DNA from: Polycladidibacter hongkongensis
GTDB lineage: Bacteria; Pseudomonadota; Alphaproteobacteria; Rhizobiales; Stappiaceae
DNA: 64,000 bases
Direction: 5' to 3'
Assembly: GCF_001561995.1 (NCBI RefSeq)
Contig: NZ_LLWC01000009.1
Location: 124,001-188,000, forward strand
This document shows, one piece after another, positions 8,556 to 16,135 of this stretch. The stretch's first letter is position 1; each line of letters begins with the position of its first letter. The position numbers and the translations under genes are program-made. The notes beneath the pieces are model-generated. The model was given only the letters and a program-made list of their open reading frames with translations, was not told where the DNA came from and searched no databases.

Positions 8556-9538
8556 GTTGCTTCTCTCGCTGTAGTGTCTTTTGAAGGGCGATAAAACAGC
8601 CGCTCGAAGGTGCTGTCAGGAATCAGAGCCAGCAGTCGGCTAAGCGCAATCATAACCACAATTGAGAACACAAATCGGCCAACGACAACACCACTCCAAT
8701 GCCCGCCAAATGCCATGATAAACAACGGGTCTTCAATCAATCCGTGGCAGATGCCCATAAAGGAGAGGGAAAGCACCACATCCCTCGCTCCGAGGTGGCC
8801 CTCTTTAGCTTCCTTGATGATCAGGCCTCCGCCGTAAGAAAGGCCCATCAACACCCCAATCATAGTGATGTTAGTTGCGGCTTTGCTGATGCCCATAATG
8901 CTAAGAAATGGCGAAAATATCTGCGCTAAAAACTCGGTCACTTTGAAATGATCCAGCACGCGCAGCAGTGCAACCAGCGCTAAAATCACCCAAAACAGCG
9001 AGAACAACAGGGATGCGTTGGAGAGGGCCCAGCTTGTCAGGGGGTCTTCACTGCCGGTGTTCACCGTCATCCATGAAAGGTCGAGCGGATGTTGTAGGGT
9101 CTGCGTGCTACTATAGATGAAGTGAAGCAATGCGCCGTAAGCAATAGCGGTAAGAAACCTGAGACCGGACGAAAATACAAAGCTAATGCCAGCCTTGCGG
9201 CTAATCCCTTGTTCCACTGGCAGCGCGTGGGCGAACATAACCATGGAAAGCAACACGGTTGCCTGAGCCACAGAGAGCGGTGTGAAGGGGAGGATTGCCA
9301 CCAGAGCAGCGCAGGCGGCATAGTTGTTAACCAGCAAGCCGGAAGCAAAGACGATACCCGCGGCTGCGGGAAGCCCCAGCGCCCCCATGACGGGCCCAAG
9401 AAGCTGCGCAAGATAGTCAAGCGCCCCGATCTCAACCGCAAACTTGACAAGAACAATTGTCGGCACCATGGCCTTTAGCAGAACTTTGTACAACTCAACG
9501 GTATCAAAAAAGATCTTCTTACAGGCTGGCGCAAACAT
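8552..9538 (-). CDS. Gate-domain (nucleoside recognition) membrane protein
   Basis: Integral membrane protein of about 328 residues with two related halves, resembling the nucleoside-recognition/Gate domain family that includes spore-maturation and YjiH-like proteins. Hydrophobic segments are spread along the whole length. The Gate-like motif LLGPVMGALGLPAAAGIVFASGLL (first 20: LLGPVMGALGLPAAAGIVFA) in the first half is echoed by IFSPFLSIMGISKAATNITM in the second. I chose the ATG at 9538; an upstream start at 9622 adds 28 non-hydrophobic residues without a better ribosome-binding site. The 3' end overlaps the GlxA-type gene by 4 bp on the opposite strand. The transported substrate is unknown. 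Confidence 0.8.
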   Translation of the reverse strand: MFAPACKKIFFDTVELYKVLLKAMVPTIVLVKFAVEIGALDYLAQLLGPVMGALGLPAAAGIVFASGLLVNNYAACAALVAILPFTPLSVAQATVLLSMVMFAHALPVEQGISRKAGISFVFSSGLRFLTAIAYGALLHFIYSSTQTLQHPLDLSWMTVNTGSEDPLTSWALSNASLLFSLFWVILALVALLRVLDHFKVTEFLAQIFSPFLSIMGISKAATNITMIGVLMGLSYGGGLIIKEAKEGHLGARDVVLSLSFMGICHGLIEDPLFIMAFGGHWSGVVVGRFVFSIVVMIALSRLLALIPDSTFERLFYRPSKDTTAREAT

Positions 9539-9703
9539 ACGGAGAGGCTCTTGTTGGTAAAGGTAGCGTTTCCTAGCCAGCTTTGTGCAATCTGTAAATC
9601 CCGCAGGGACAACACAGAGCATAGATGAAGAGAAATAACCTCAAGCGACGCATCGTAAAACTCTATTGAGAATACGCGCTCATTTGTCTTTTGGGAAAGG
9701 GTG

Positions 9704-9759
9704 GGCTCCGCTGCTTAAGGGGTAAAGAGGGTATCCTCTAGCGGCGGGGCAGCGGAGCC
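9704..9759. repeat. Nested inverted repeat (hairpin within a long stem)
   Basis: Perfect 11-bp arms ggctccgctgc (9704-9714) and gcagcggagcc (9749-9759) enclose 34 nt that contain a second hairpin, agagg-gtat-cctct (9726-9739). It lies in the 311-bp gap between the Gate-domain gene and arginase, both on the minus strand. It could terminate arginase transcription, although there is no T tract on that side, or be part of a structured leader or small RNA. Confidence 0.6.
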
Positions 9760-9776
9760 AGCAACATTATGAGGTT

Positions 9777-9848
9777 GCTTTACACTTATATACACCTAAT
9801 GGTTGTGTAAAGCTGACTATCCGACATCTTTGGCAGTGTCGCTTTACA
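9777..9848. repeat. Inverted repeat plus extra half-site downstream of arginase
   Basis: The 9-bp arms gctttacac (9777-9785) and gtgtaaagc (9805-9813) are separated by 19 nt, and a third copy, gctttaca, lies at 9841-9848, touching the arginase stop codon. It may be a weak terminator of arginase or a binding site; the sequence alone does not decide. Confidence 0.4.
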
Positions 9849-9849
9849 A

Positions 9850-10797
9850 TTATGACATAAACGGCCCATGTGCAGGGCGGGTTGGTCGATCCAGCACACG
9901 CTTGCCAAATAGGCTGGCGACGAAATCAACCATCAGGCTTGCTGTTTTACCGCGCTCATCTAGAAATGGATTAAGTTCCACCAAATCAAGTGAGCTAACC
10001 AATCCGCTGTCCGCCAGAATCTCCATGATCAGGTGAGCTTCGCGGAAAGTGGCGCCGCCGGGCACCGTCGTACCAACCGCAGGGGCGATGTCTGGCTCAA
10101 GAAAGTCAACGTCAAAACTAACATGCAAGAGCCCGTTGGTGTCTCTTACGTTTTCTAAGAAATCTTGCAGAGGCTTCGAAACTCCCTGCTCATCTATTGC
10201 CCGCATGTCATAGGCCAACACGCCGTCCTCCTGCAGGAAATCGTGTTCTGCATCGTCTACACTGCGCAGGCCCATCATACATATGTTTTTTGGAGAAACC
10301 GGCGCTGTAACCGGCGGGAAATAGCCCTCAAACCCTGCTCTGCCTGTGTAGTAAGCAACGGGAGTGCCATGCAAGTTGCCACTCCTCGTGGTTTCAAGCA
10401 TATGATAATCAGGATGTGCATCAAGCCAGAGTACATAAAATGGCCGATTCTGCTCTTTGGCCACTTGCGCCAACCCGCTTACACTACCCATAGCGAGAGA
10501 ATGATCTCCCCCCATGATAATCGGGAAGCTGCCGCCCCGGGCTGCCTCTGCTGTTTTCTTTTGTAGGGCCTTGGTCCACGCAACGATTTCGTCAAGATCG
10601 TGAATGGCCTTGTTGGGGTGTACGGGCCCTTTTTCAGGCACGACCCGTAAGTTGCCCCAGTCGCAAACCAGATTGCCAAGAGCCTCCAGAGTTTCGCCAA
10701 GCTTGGCACAGCGCAGTGCATCCGGTCCCATTCGGCAACCAGCCAGATGCGTGCCTGTCTCTATTGGCGCACCAATCAAAATAATATCTTTTGCCAT
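9850..10797 (-). CDS. rocF: Arginase
   Basis: Hydrolyses L-arginine to ornithine and urea with a binuclear manganese centre. The 315-residue protein has all the ureohydrolase metal motifs: GGDHS (H99), DAHPD (D126, H128, D130) and SFDVDFLEP (two Asp near 231-233). N-terminal GAPIETGTHLAGCRMGPDALR and the C-terminal ELNPFLDERGKTA fit arginase better than agmatinase. The ATG has GGAGGGA 6-7 bp upstream. A 7-bp inverted repeat lies in its promoter. It is the first gene after an own promoter, not coupled to the kinase gene upstream. It probably serves arginine catabolism for nitrogen. Confidence 0.93.
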   Translation of the reverse strand: MAKDIILIGAPIETGTHLAGCRMGPDALRCAKLGETLEALGNLVCDWGNLRVVPEKGPVHPNKAIHDLDEIVAWTKALQKKTAEAARGGSFPIIMGGDHSLAMGSVSGLAQVAKEQNRPFYVLWLDAHPDYHMLETTRSGNLHGTPVAYYTGRAGFEGYFPPVTAPVSPKNICMMGLRSVDDAEHDFLQEDGVLAYDMRAIDEQGVSKPLQDFLENVRDTNGLLHVSFDVDFLEPDIAPAVGTTVPGGATFREAHLIMEILADSGLVSSLDLVELNPFLDERGKTASLMVDFVASLFGKRVLDRPTRPAHGPFMS

Positions 10798-10828
10798 CGG
10801 GTCCCTCCGCGTTTTTAGCAGCGGGATC

Positions 10829-10853
10829 TTAACTTTGAAGAATTATAAGTTAA
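10829..10853. promoter_or_regulatory. Inverted repeat in the arginase promoter region
   Basis: Seven-bp arms ttaactt (10829-10835) and aagttaa (10847-10853) with an 11-nt spacer, about 32-56 bp upstream of the arginase start in an AT-rich stretch. The position and symmetry suit an operator for an arginine- or nitrogen-responsive regulator; the regulator is not known. Confidence 0.35.
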
Positions 10854-10926
10854 AACCTAGCAAAATTTACAAAAAAGTCGACTTTGGTGATGATTTTAAC
10901 AATGAGATTGTCGAAAGTGCAAGGCG

Positions 10927-12201
10927 CTATAACCTTTCAAGCACAAGTAGCGCTCGGAAATCATTGACATTGGTGTGAGTCGCTCCAGTGATCACTTGGT
11001 CGTTAAGCACCTCGAAAAAATGGTGCGCGTCGTTGTTGTCCAGAGCCGCTTGCGGCAACAGCCCACGTGAGAAAGCCCGGGCCAATGTGTCTGGCCCAAA
11101 CACGGCACCTGCAACCGCCTCTCTCCCGTCGATCCCGTCGGTATCTGCTGCTAGGCCGTAAACACCTTCCATTCCACCAAGAGCTTGCAGACAGGAGAGC
11201 AAAAACTCTACATTGCGTCCGCCGCGCCCTTTGCCGCTTACAGTTACTGTGGTTTCTCCTCCGCTCAAAATCAGGCATGGCGGTGCAAAGGGTTGCCCAT
11301 GTTTAGCAACTTGCCGGGCAATCGCGGCATGAACTTGTCCAACATCACGCGCCTCACCCTCCACAGCATCAGAAAGGATGTAGGTGGCCACCCCCTGCGA
11401 TTCTGCGTAGGCTGCGGCTGCCTCCAGCGCTTGCTGCGGTGTGGCAATAAGGTGGCTCGTAACACGGGCTAACCGGGGATCATTTGGCGAGACTGTTTCA
11501 AATTGCCCTTTTCGCAAAGCCTCTCGCCAAGGTGAGCCGATAGAAATGCCATAGCGATCAATAATTTGCAGTGCGTCTCTGCAAGTTGTCGGGTCGCCAA
11601 CAGTAGGCCCCGAAGCGATGTCACTCACGGCGTCGCCCGGCACATCGGAGATCATCAAATTCACCAGTCTTGCCGGGGCGCACGCGGCCGCCAACTGCCC
11701 ACCTTTAATGCGGGAGAGGTGTTTGCGTACGCAATTAATTTCGCCAATGCGTGCGCCGCTTTTTAGTAAGTCTTTGCTAATGCGTTGTTTTTCTTGCAAA
11801 GACAGTCCGTACTGCGGCAGCGGCAGCAAGGCAGAGCCACCGCCGGAGATCAGAGAAATAACCAAATCCTGATCACTCAGTCCTTGCACCAGCTCAAGCA
11901 TGCGCGTCGCAGCGCGTGCACCTGCCTCATCGGGAATAGGGTGCCCCGCTTCTTCCACCTGGATATGCTGGCAAGGGCTGCGGCTGCCATAGCTGGTGAC
12001 AACCAAACCGCTCAAAGGGCCGTTCCAGTGGGTCTCCAGCGTTTGGGCCATGGCTGCTGCTGCCTTGCCAGCGCCAAATACGAGAGTGCGGCCATTCTCA
12101 GGCGGCTCCGGTAAAAAAGCAGGGAGGCGCTTGCTTGGTTGCGCCGCTGCAATTGCATGGGCAAAGACATCCTCAAGAAAATGGCGGGGTTTGGTTATCA
12201 T
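10927..12201 (-). CDS. Glycerate 2-kinase (MOFRL family)
   Basis: ATP-dependent kinase that makes 2-phosphoglycerate from D-glycerate, a route from glyoxylate or hydroxypyruvate into central metabolism (GckA/TtuD type). The protein has the two expected parts: an N-terminal DUF4147-like domain (LVFGAGKAAAAMA, LISGGGSALLPLP, INCVRKHLSRIKGG) and a C-terminal MOFRL domain (LILSGGETTVTV, GRGGRNVEFLLS, AADTDGIDG). Starting at the ATG at 12201 gives 424 residues, the usual family length; an in-frame TTG at 12288 would add 29. It stands alone, 143 bp downstream of maiA on the same strand. Confidence 0.9.
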   Translation of the reverse strand: MITKPRHFLEDVFAHAIAAAQPSKRLPAFLPEPPENGRTLVFGAGKAAAAMAQTLETHWNGPLSGLVVTSYGSRSPCQHIQVEEAGHPIPDEAGARAATRMLELVQGLSDQDLVISLISGGGSALLPLPQYGLSLQEKQRISKDLLKSGARIGEINCVRKHLSRIKGGQLAAACAPARLVNLMISDVPGDAVSDIASGPTVGDPTTCRDALQIIDRYGISIGSPWREALRKGQFETVSPNDPRLARVTSHLIATPQQALEAAAAYAESQGVATYILSDAVEGEARDVGQVHAAIARQVAKHGQPFAPPCLILSGGETTVTVSGKGRGGRNVEFLLSCLQALGGMEGVYGLAADTDGIDGREAVAGAVFGPDTLARAFSRGLLPQAALDNNDAHHFFEVLNDQVITGATHTNVNDFRALLVLERL

Positions 12202-12343
12202 GGCAAGCTCAGGTGTCTGGAATTGGGTCCAGTGCACTTTAGGCCAGTGTTGTAGCGCCGCAAAACGCTGTTGCGCATTCAATCGCAAATTCCACCAGAT
12301 TAAATCGCTCGGCTATCCTCGCAAAACATCCATGCGTACTTAA

Positions 12344-12994
12344 TTAGTGCGTCGTGGTGCCCAACGGTTCACGTGGCGCCGCTGCTTGCAGGACCTCTTC
12401 CTGCTGTAATCGCTCGACGATCCCGCAAATAAGCGGTAGGTCACTGCGTTCTGCGCTCCATCGGTCTGCATTGTAGATCTGCGGCAACAGCACAATATCC
12501 GCTAAGCCAATCCTGTCTTTAAAACAAAAGCGCCCCGGCTTGCCGCGTTCGAGCAGCTTTTCAAAGGCGCAGAGGCCGCGGCGAATATGGCGCTGCATCC
12601 ATGCCTTCTTTGCTTCATCGCCTGCATCGCTTAGCAGAGCTATTTCCTTCACGATGCTTAAGTTACAAACCGGGTGGATATCAACGGCCAGGGCATGCGC
12701 AAGGGCGCGCACCTGTGCCCGTTCAAGAAAGTCTTCAGGCAAGAGGGCCGGCGTGGGAAACCGCTCCTCAAGATAATCAATAATCGCCAGAGATTGGGTG
12801 AGTTCCACCCCTTCAATCTCCATAACTGGCACAAAAGCTTGCGGATTGCGCTGTAGATGCGGCGCTGCTTTATGTGCGCCCACCAGCAGATTTACCGGAT
12901 GCGTCCTATACTCCAGCCCTTTAACGGCAAGCGCAAGCCGAACGCGGTAGCTGGCAGAGGAGCGCCAGTAATCGTAAAGTGTGATCCCGCTCAT
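12344..12994 (-). CDS. maiA: Maleylacetoacetate isomerase (zeta-class GST)
   Basis: Glutathione-dependent isomerase that converts maleylacetoacetate to fumarylacetoacetate, the step before FahA in tyrosine/homogentisate breakdown. The 216-residue protein has the zeta-class signature SSASYRVRLAL (about 12-22), with the catalytic Ser in the glutathione site, and NPQAFVPVMEIEG, TQSLAIIDYLEE. A strong GGGGGAGGA ribosome-binding site lies just before the ATG. It is 39 bp downstream of the marR gene and probably cotranscribed with it, divergent from the fahA operon. Confidence 0.93.
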   Translation of the reverse strand: MSGITLYDYWRSSASYRVRLALAVKGLEYRTHPVNLLVGAHKAAPHLQRNPQAFVPVMEIEGVELTQSLAIIDYLEERFPTPALLPEDFLERAQVRALAHALAVDIHPVCNLSIVKEIALLSDAGDEAKKAWMQRHIRRGLCAFEKLLERGKPGRFCFKDRIGLADIVLLPQIYNADRWSAERSDLPLICGIVERLQQEEVLQAAAPREPLGTTTH

Positions 12995-13033
12995 TATCCT
13001 CCCCCATGGGTTGCAGCAAGCGCCCGCACCTAA

Positions 13034-13516
13034 TTAGGTGTCCTGGGTCTCAGCCTCTTGACTGCGCAACTCTCCTTGCAAGGCAAAAGCTTGTGCCTGC
13101 ACCTTTTGCATTAGCTGTGCCAATTGTGCGCGTTCGCCCTTTTCAAGTGGCTCCAGCAGCTTTTTTTCCACTTCGCGAACCAGAGGGATGAGCGAAGCAA
13201 ACACAGCTTGCCCGTCTTCGGTTAATCGCAATACGGATTTGCGACGGTCATCCCCATCGATATCCCGTTTGAGATATCCGATCTTGCGAAGGCTCTGAAC
13301 AGCGCGGCTAACACTGACTTTGTCCATACTCGACCGGGCAACAATCTCGCTAGCAGACAAAGCCTGATGACTGCCCAAGATTGCCATGGTGCGCCACTCA
13401 CTCACGCTAAGTCCGTATTTCGCGCCATAAACCTGCGCGATGGTTTCACTGATGACAGTTGAAAACACCCGCACCTGATAGGGAAAAAAACCGGCAAGAT
13501 TGAAAGCTTCGCTCAT
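13034..13516 (-). CDS. MarR-family regulator of the aromatic locus
   Basis: Winged-helix repressor of about 160 residues. The recognition region is visible (LSASEIVARSSMDKVSVSRA, then a wing with RDIDGDDRRKSVLRLTEDG). The start is uncertain: ATG at 13516 or 13540, with only weak ribosome-binding sites; a TTG at 13564 seems too far upstream. It is transcribed with maiA and away from fahA. A nearly perfect palindrome (13593-13605) lies in the divergent promoter region and is a good candidate for its operator. The effector is probably an aromatic intermediate of the pathway, by analogy with other MarR regulators in such loci. Confidence 0.9.
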   Translation of the reverse strand: MSEAFNLAGFFPYQVRVFSTVISETIAQVYGAKYGLSVSEWRTMAILGSHQALSASEIVARSSMDKVSVSRAVQSLRKIGYLKRDIDGDDRRKSVLRLTEDGQAVFASLIPLVREVEKKLLEPLEKGERAQLAQLMQKVQAQAFALQGELRSQEAETQDT

Positions 13517-13592
13517 TCTTTTTCTGTCTGTTAGCGCCATTTGTGGCCCGTTGATACCGTGCAATGTACTTATGCATACTTATATTGTGCCA

Positions 13593-13605
13593 TTGATAGT
13601 ATCAA
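13593..13605. promoter_or_regulatory. Candidate MarR operator palindrome
   Basis: TTGATAGTATCAA has perfect 6-bp arms around a central G, 77 bp upstream of the marR start, between marR-maiA and fahA. A second partial copy, tagtatc, recurs at 13695-13701, nearer fahA. The spacing (3 nt between TTGAT and ATCAA) is one short of an FNR box, so I favour MarR. Confidence 0.5.
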
Positions 13606-13853
13606 GTGAAACTAAAAGTCAATTTATCATTTTCTCAAAATTCAATATGATAAACATAATATAAACAATGATTTAAGGATACGTTGAACTAAAGTAGTAT
13701 CGAAAAAACTGCAAAATGATCGCGCAAGTAATTGACAAAGTTACATATGAAACTAATTTTATGGCGTGAACGACAACGTGAATTTGCGCTCGCATATATT
13801 CATGAGTTCCACGCCACCAACACACGTCCTGACAACCTTATTTTAGGTGAGAT

Positions 13854-15143
13854 ATGCAAAGCTGGGTTCTCTCCGCCAACGAAGCGGATAGCCATTTCCC
13901 AATTCAGAACCTTCCCTATGGCGTTTTTGCGCGTAAAGGGGAGGAACCACGCTGCGGCGTCGCCCTTGGTTCGTGCATTATTGATCTGGCATTTCTGGAA
14001 GCTGAAGGTCTCGTGCAAGCCGCCGATGAGCCGGTATTCAATCAGCCGCAGCTCAATGCCTTCATGTCTCTAGGCGCAGCGGCATGGGATAATGTGCGCT
14101 CTAGCTTGCAAGAGCTGTTCCGTGAAAACGGCAACCCAGTGCTAAGAGAAAGTTCAACTCACTGCGAGCGTGCGCTTGTGCCGATGGCTGAGGCACAGCT
14201 TTTCCTACCCTTCCAAGTGGCTGAGTACACTGATTTCTACGCCGGAAAACAGCACGCCATGAATATTGGCAGCATTTTGCGCGGGCCGGAAAATGCACTG
14301 CCGCCCAACTGGCTGCATATCCCGATCGGCTATAACGGCCGCGCTTCTACGGTTGTCGCTTCTGGGCATGATGTGCGTCGGCCACTAGGTCAAGTCAAGG
14401 CACCAACGGCAGAAGTGCCATCGTTCAAGCCATGCGCCCGCCTTGATATGGAATTGGAGATGGGCGCTGTTGTTGCAACGCCAAGCCGCATGGGCGAGCC
14501 TATCAGCGTCCAGCAGGCGGATGACATGATCTTCGGGTATGTGCTGCTCAACGATTGGTCCGCCCGAGATATTCAGGGGTGGGAATACCAGCCGCTGGGG
14601 CCGTTTCAGGCAAAGGCGTTTGCTACCACTATCAGCCCTTGGGTAGTCACCAAAGCGGCCCTTGAAGAGTTTCGCTGCGCAACACCTCCGCGCGAAAAGG
14701 AGCTGCTGCCCTACCTCCACGAACCCGGCCCAATGCTCTACGATATCGAGCTGGAGGCCTATTTACAGCCCGAAGGCGCTGCATCACCCACCCGCATCAC
14801 CCGAACCAACTACAACCGCATGTATTATTCGGCCGCCCAGCAGTTGGCGCATCACGCCATTGGCGGCTGCAAGATGAACACAGGCGATCTGCTAGGCTCC
14901 GGCACAATCTCCGGCGCTGAAAAGAGCGAGTTCGGTTCGCTTATGGAGCTGACATGGGGTGGTAAGGAGCCTCTGCAATTAGCCGATGCTACGTCGCGCA
15001 TTTTCCTTGAGGATGGCGACACGGTCACTCTGACCGGCTGGGCACAGGGCAATGGCTACCGCATCGGCTTTGGTTCCTGCTCAGGCACAATCACACCAGC
15101 CCCGGCTCATGCGCCGGTTAGTAAATTAACGCAAGAGGCCTAA
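13854..15143 (+). CDS. fahA: Fumarylacetoacetase
   Basis: Hydrolyses fumarylacetoacetate to fumarate and acetoacetate, the final step of homogentisate-type aromatic catabolism. The 429-residue length fits the long, eukaryote-like FAH class and not the short fumarylpyruvate hydrolases. Recognisable stretches are YTDFYAGKQHAMNIG, RLDMELEMGAVV, the metal-site region NDWSARDIQGWEYQPLGPF, and GDLLGSGTISG. AGGTGAG lies upstream of the ATG. It leads a plus-strand operon in which the next gene starts 3 bp after its stop. With maiA across the promoter it supplies the two terminal steps. Confidence 0.95.
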   Translation: MQSWVLSANEADSHFPIQNLPYGVFARKGEEPRCGVALGSCIIDLAFLEAEGLVQAADEPVFNQPQLNAFMSLGAAAWDNVRSSLQELFRENGNPVLRESSTHCERALVPMAEAQLFLPFQVAEYTDFYAGKQHAMNIGSILRGPENALPPNWLHIPIGYNGRASTVVASGHDVRRPLGQVKAPTAEVPSFKPCARLDMELEMGAVVATPSRMGEPISVQQADDMIFGYVLLNDWSARDIQGWEYQPLGPFQAKAFATTISPWVVTKAALEEFRCATPPREKELLPYLHEPGPMLYDIELEAYLQPEGAASPTRITRTNYNRMYYSAAQQLAHHAIGGCKMNTGDLLGSGTISGAEKSEFGSLMELTWGGKEPLQLADATSRIFLEDGDTVTLTGWAQGNGYRIGFGSCSGTITPAPAHAPVSKLTQEA

Positions 15144-15146
15144 ACA

Positions 15147-16097
15147 ATGGCAAAAACTTTCGCATCCGCTGGCGATCTGACCGAGAAGAAAATCTCCTTC
15201 ACCGAAGTCGGCCGCGATCTCTACGCCTTCACAGCCGAAGGAGATCCTAATTCCGGTGTGATTATCGGCGATGACAGCGTCATGATCATCGAAGCGCAAG
15301 CCACCCCGAAGCTGGCGAACAAGGTGATTGAATGCGTCCGTTCCGTCACCGATAAGCCCATCAGCCATGTGGTGCTCACGCACTACCACGCGGTGCGTGT
15401 GTTAGGCGCCTCAGCATTTGGGTCGCCGCAAATCATTATGGGAGAAAAGGCCCGCTCTATGGTTGCCGAGCGCGGTAAGGAAGACTGGGCCAGCGAGTTC
15501 GAGCGCTTCCCGCGCTTGTTTGAGGGCCATGAGAGCATCCCGGGATTGACGTGGCCAACAACCACATTCAACGACAGGATGACAGTTTACCTTGGCAATC
15601 GTCGCGTTGATCTCATGCATCTTGGGCGCGCACATACCGCAGGAGACATTGTCGCCTACGTGCCAGATGAAAACGTGATGTACACTGGCGATATAGTCGA
15701 GTATCACTCGGCCTGTTACTGCGGTGATGGCCACTTCCATGATTGGCCAACAACGCTGGAGCGAATCCGCGGGTTTAATCTGGATGCCATAGCCCCAGGG
15801 CGCGGCGATGCGCTTGTTGGGCAGAGCATGGTCAATGCGGCCCTCGATTCTACCAAGGATTTTGTCACCTCAACCTACAAACCCGCCGCCCAAGTGGCTT
15901 TGCGTGGTGGTTCGCTTAAAGAGGCATGGGATGCTGTCCGTGCTGAGTGTGATCCCAAGTTTAAAGACTACGCGATCTACGAGCATTGCCTGCCATTCAA
16001 TGTGGCCAGAGCCTATGACGAGGCCTTGGATATCGATACGCCACGCATTTGGACAGCTGATCGTGATCGCGAGCTTTGGGAGGCCCTGCAGGGCTAG
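15147..16097 (+). CDS. MBL-fold metallo-hydrolase with altered metal motif
   Basis: Metallo-beta-lactamase-fold protein of 316 residues whose reaction is unknown. The fold is clear: SVMIIEAQATPKLANKVI, then LTHYHAVR (79-84), HLGRAHTAGDIVAYV, and MYTGDIVEYH. The canonical HxHxDH motif reads H79-Y-H81-A-V-R84, so the Asp and His of the second metal site are replaced. The gene sits between fahA (3-bp gap) and a FAD monooxygenase whose start lies 39 bp after its stop. That placement suggests hydrolysis of an ester, thioester or lactone intermediate of the same pathway, but this is inference. The C-terminal part (DWPTTLERIRGFNLDAIAPG) is typical of the family. Confidence 0.88.
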   Translation: MAKTFASAGDLTEKKISFTEVGRDLYAFTAEGDPNSGVIIGDDSVMIIEAQATPKLANKVIECVRSVTDKPISHVVLTHYHAVRVLGASAFGSPQIIMGEKARSMVAERGKEDWASEFERFPRLFEGHESIPGLTWPTTTFNDRMTVYLGNRRVDLMHLGRAHTAGDIVAYVPDENVMYTGDIVEYHSACYCGDGHFHDWPTTLERIRGFNLDAIAPGRGDALVGQSMVNAALDSTKDFVTSTYKPAAQVALRGGSLKEAWDAVRAECDPKFKDYAIYEHCLPFNVARAYDEALDIDTPRIWTADRDRELWEALQG

Positions 16098-16135
16098 CGG
16101 ACCTGCAGGAAGGTGGCTGTTGGGAGGCAGCGCAT

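Noticed and set aside
13593-13605. FNR box reading of the marR-fahA palindrome
   Set aside because: The spacer between TTGAT and ATCAA is 3 nt rather than 4, so a MarR operator is more likely.
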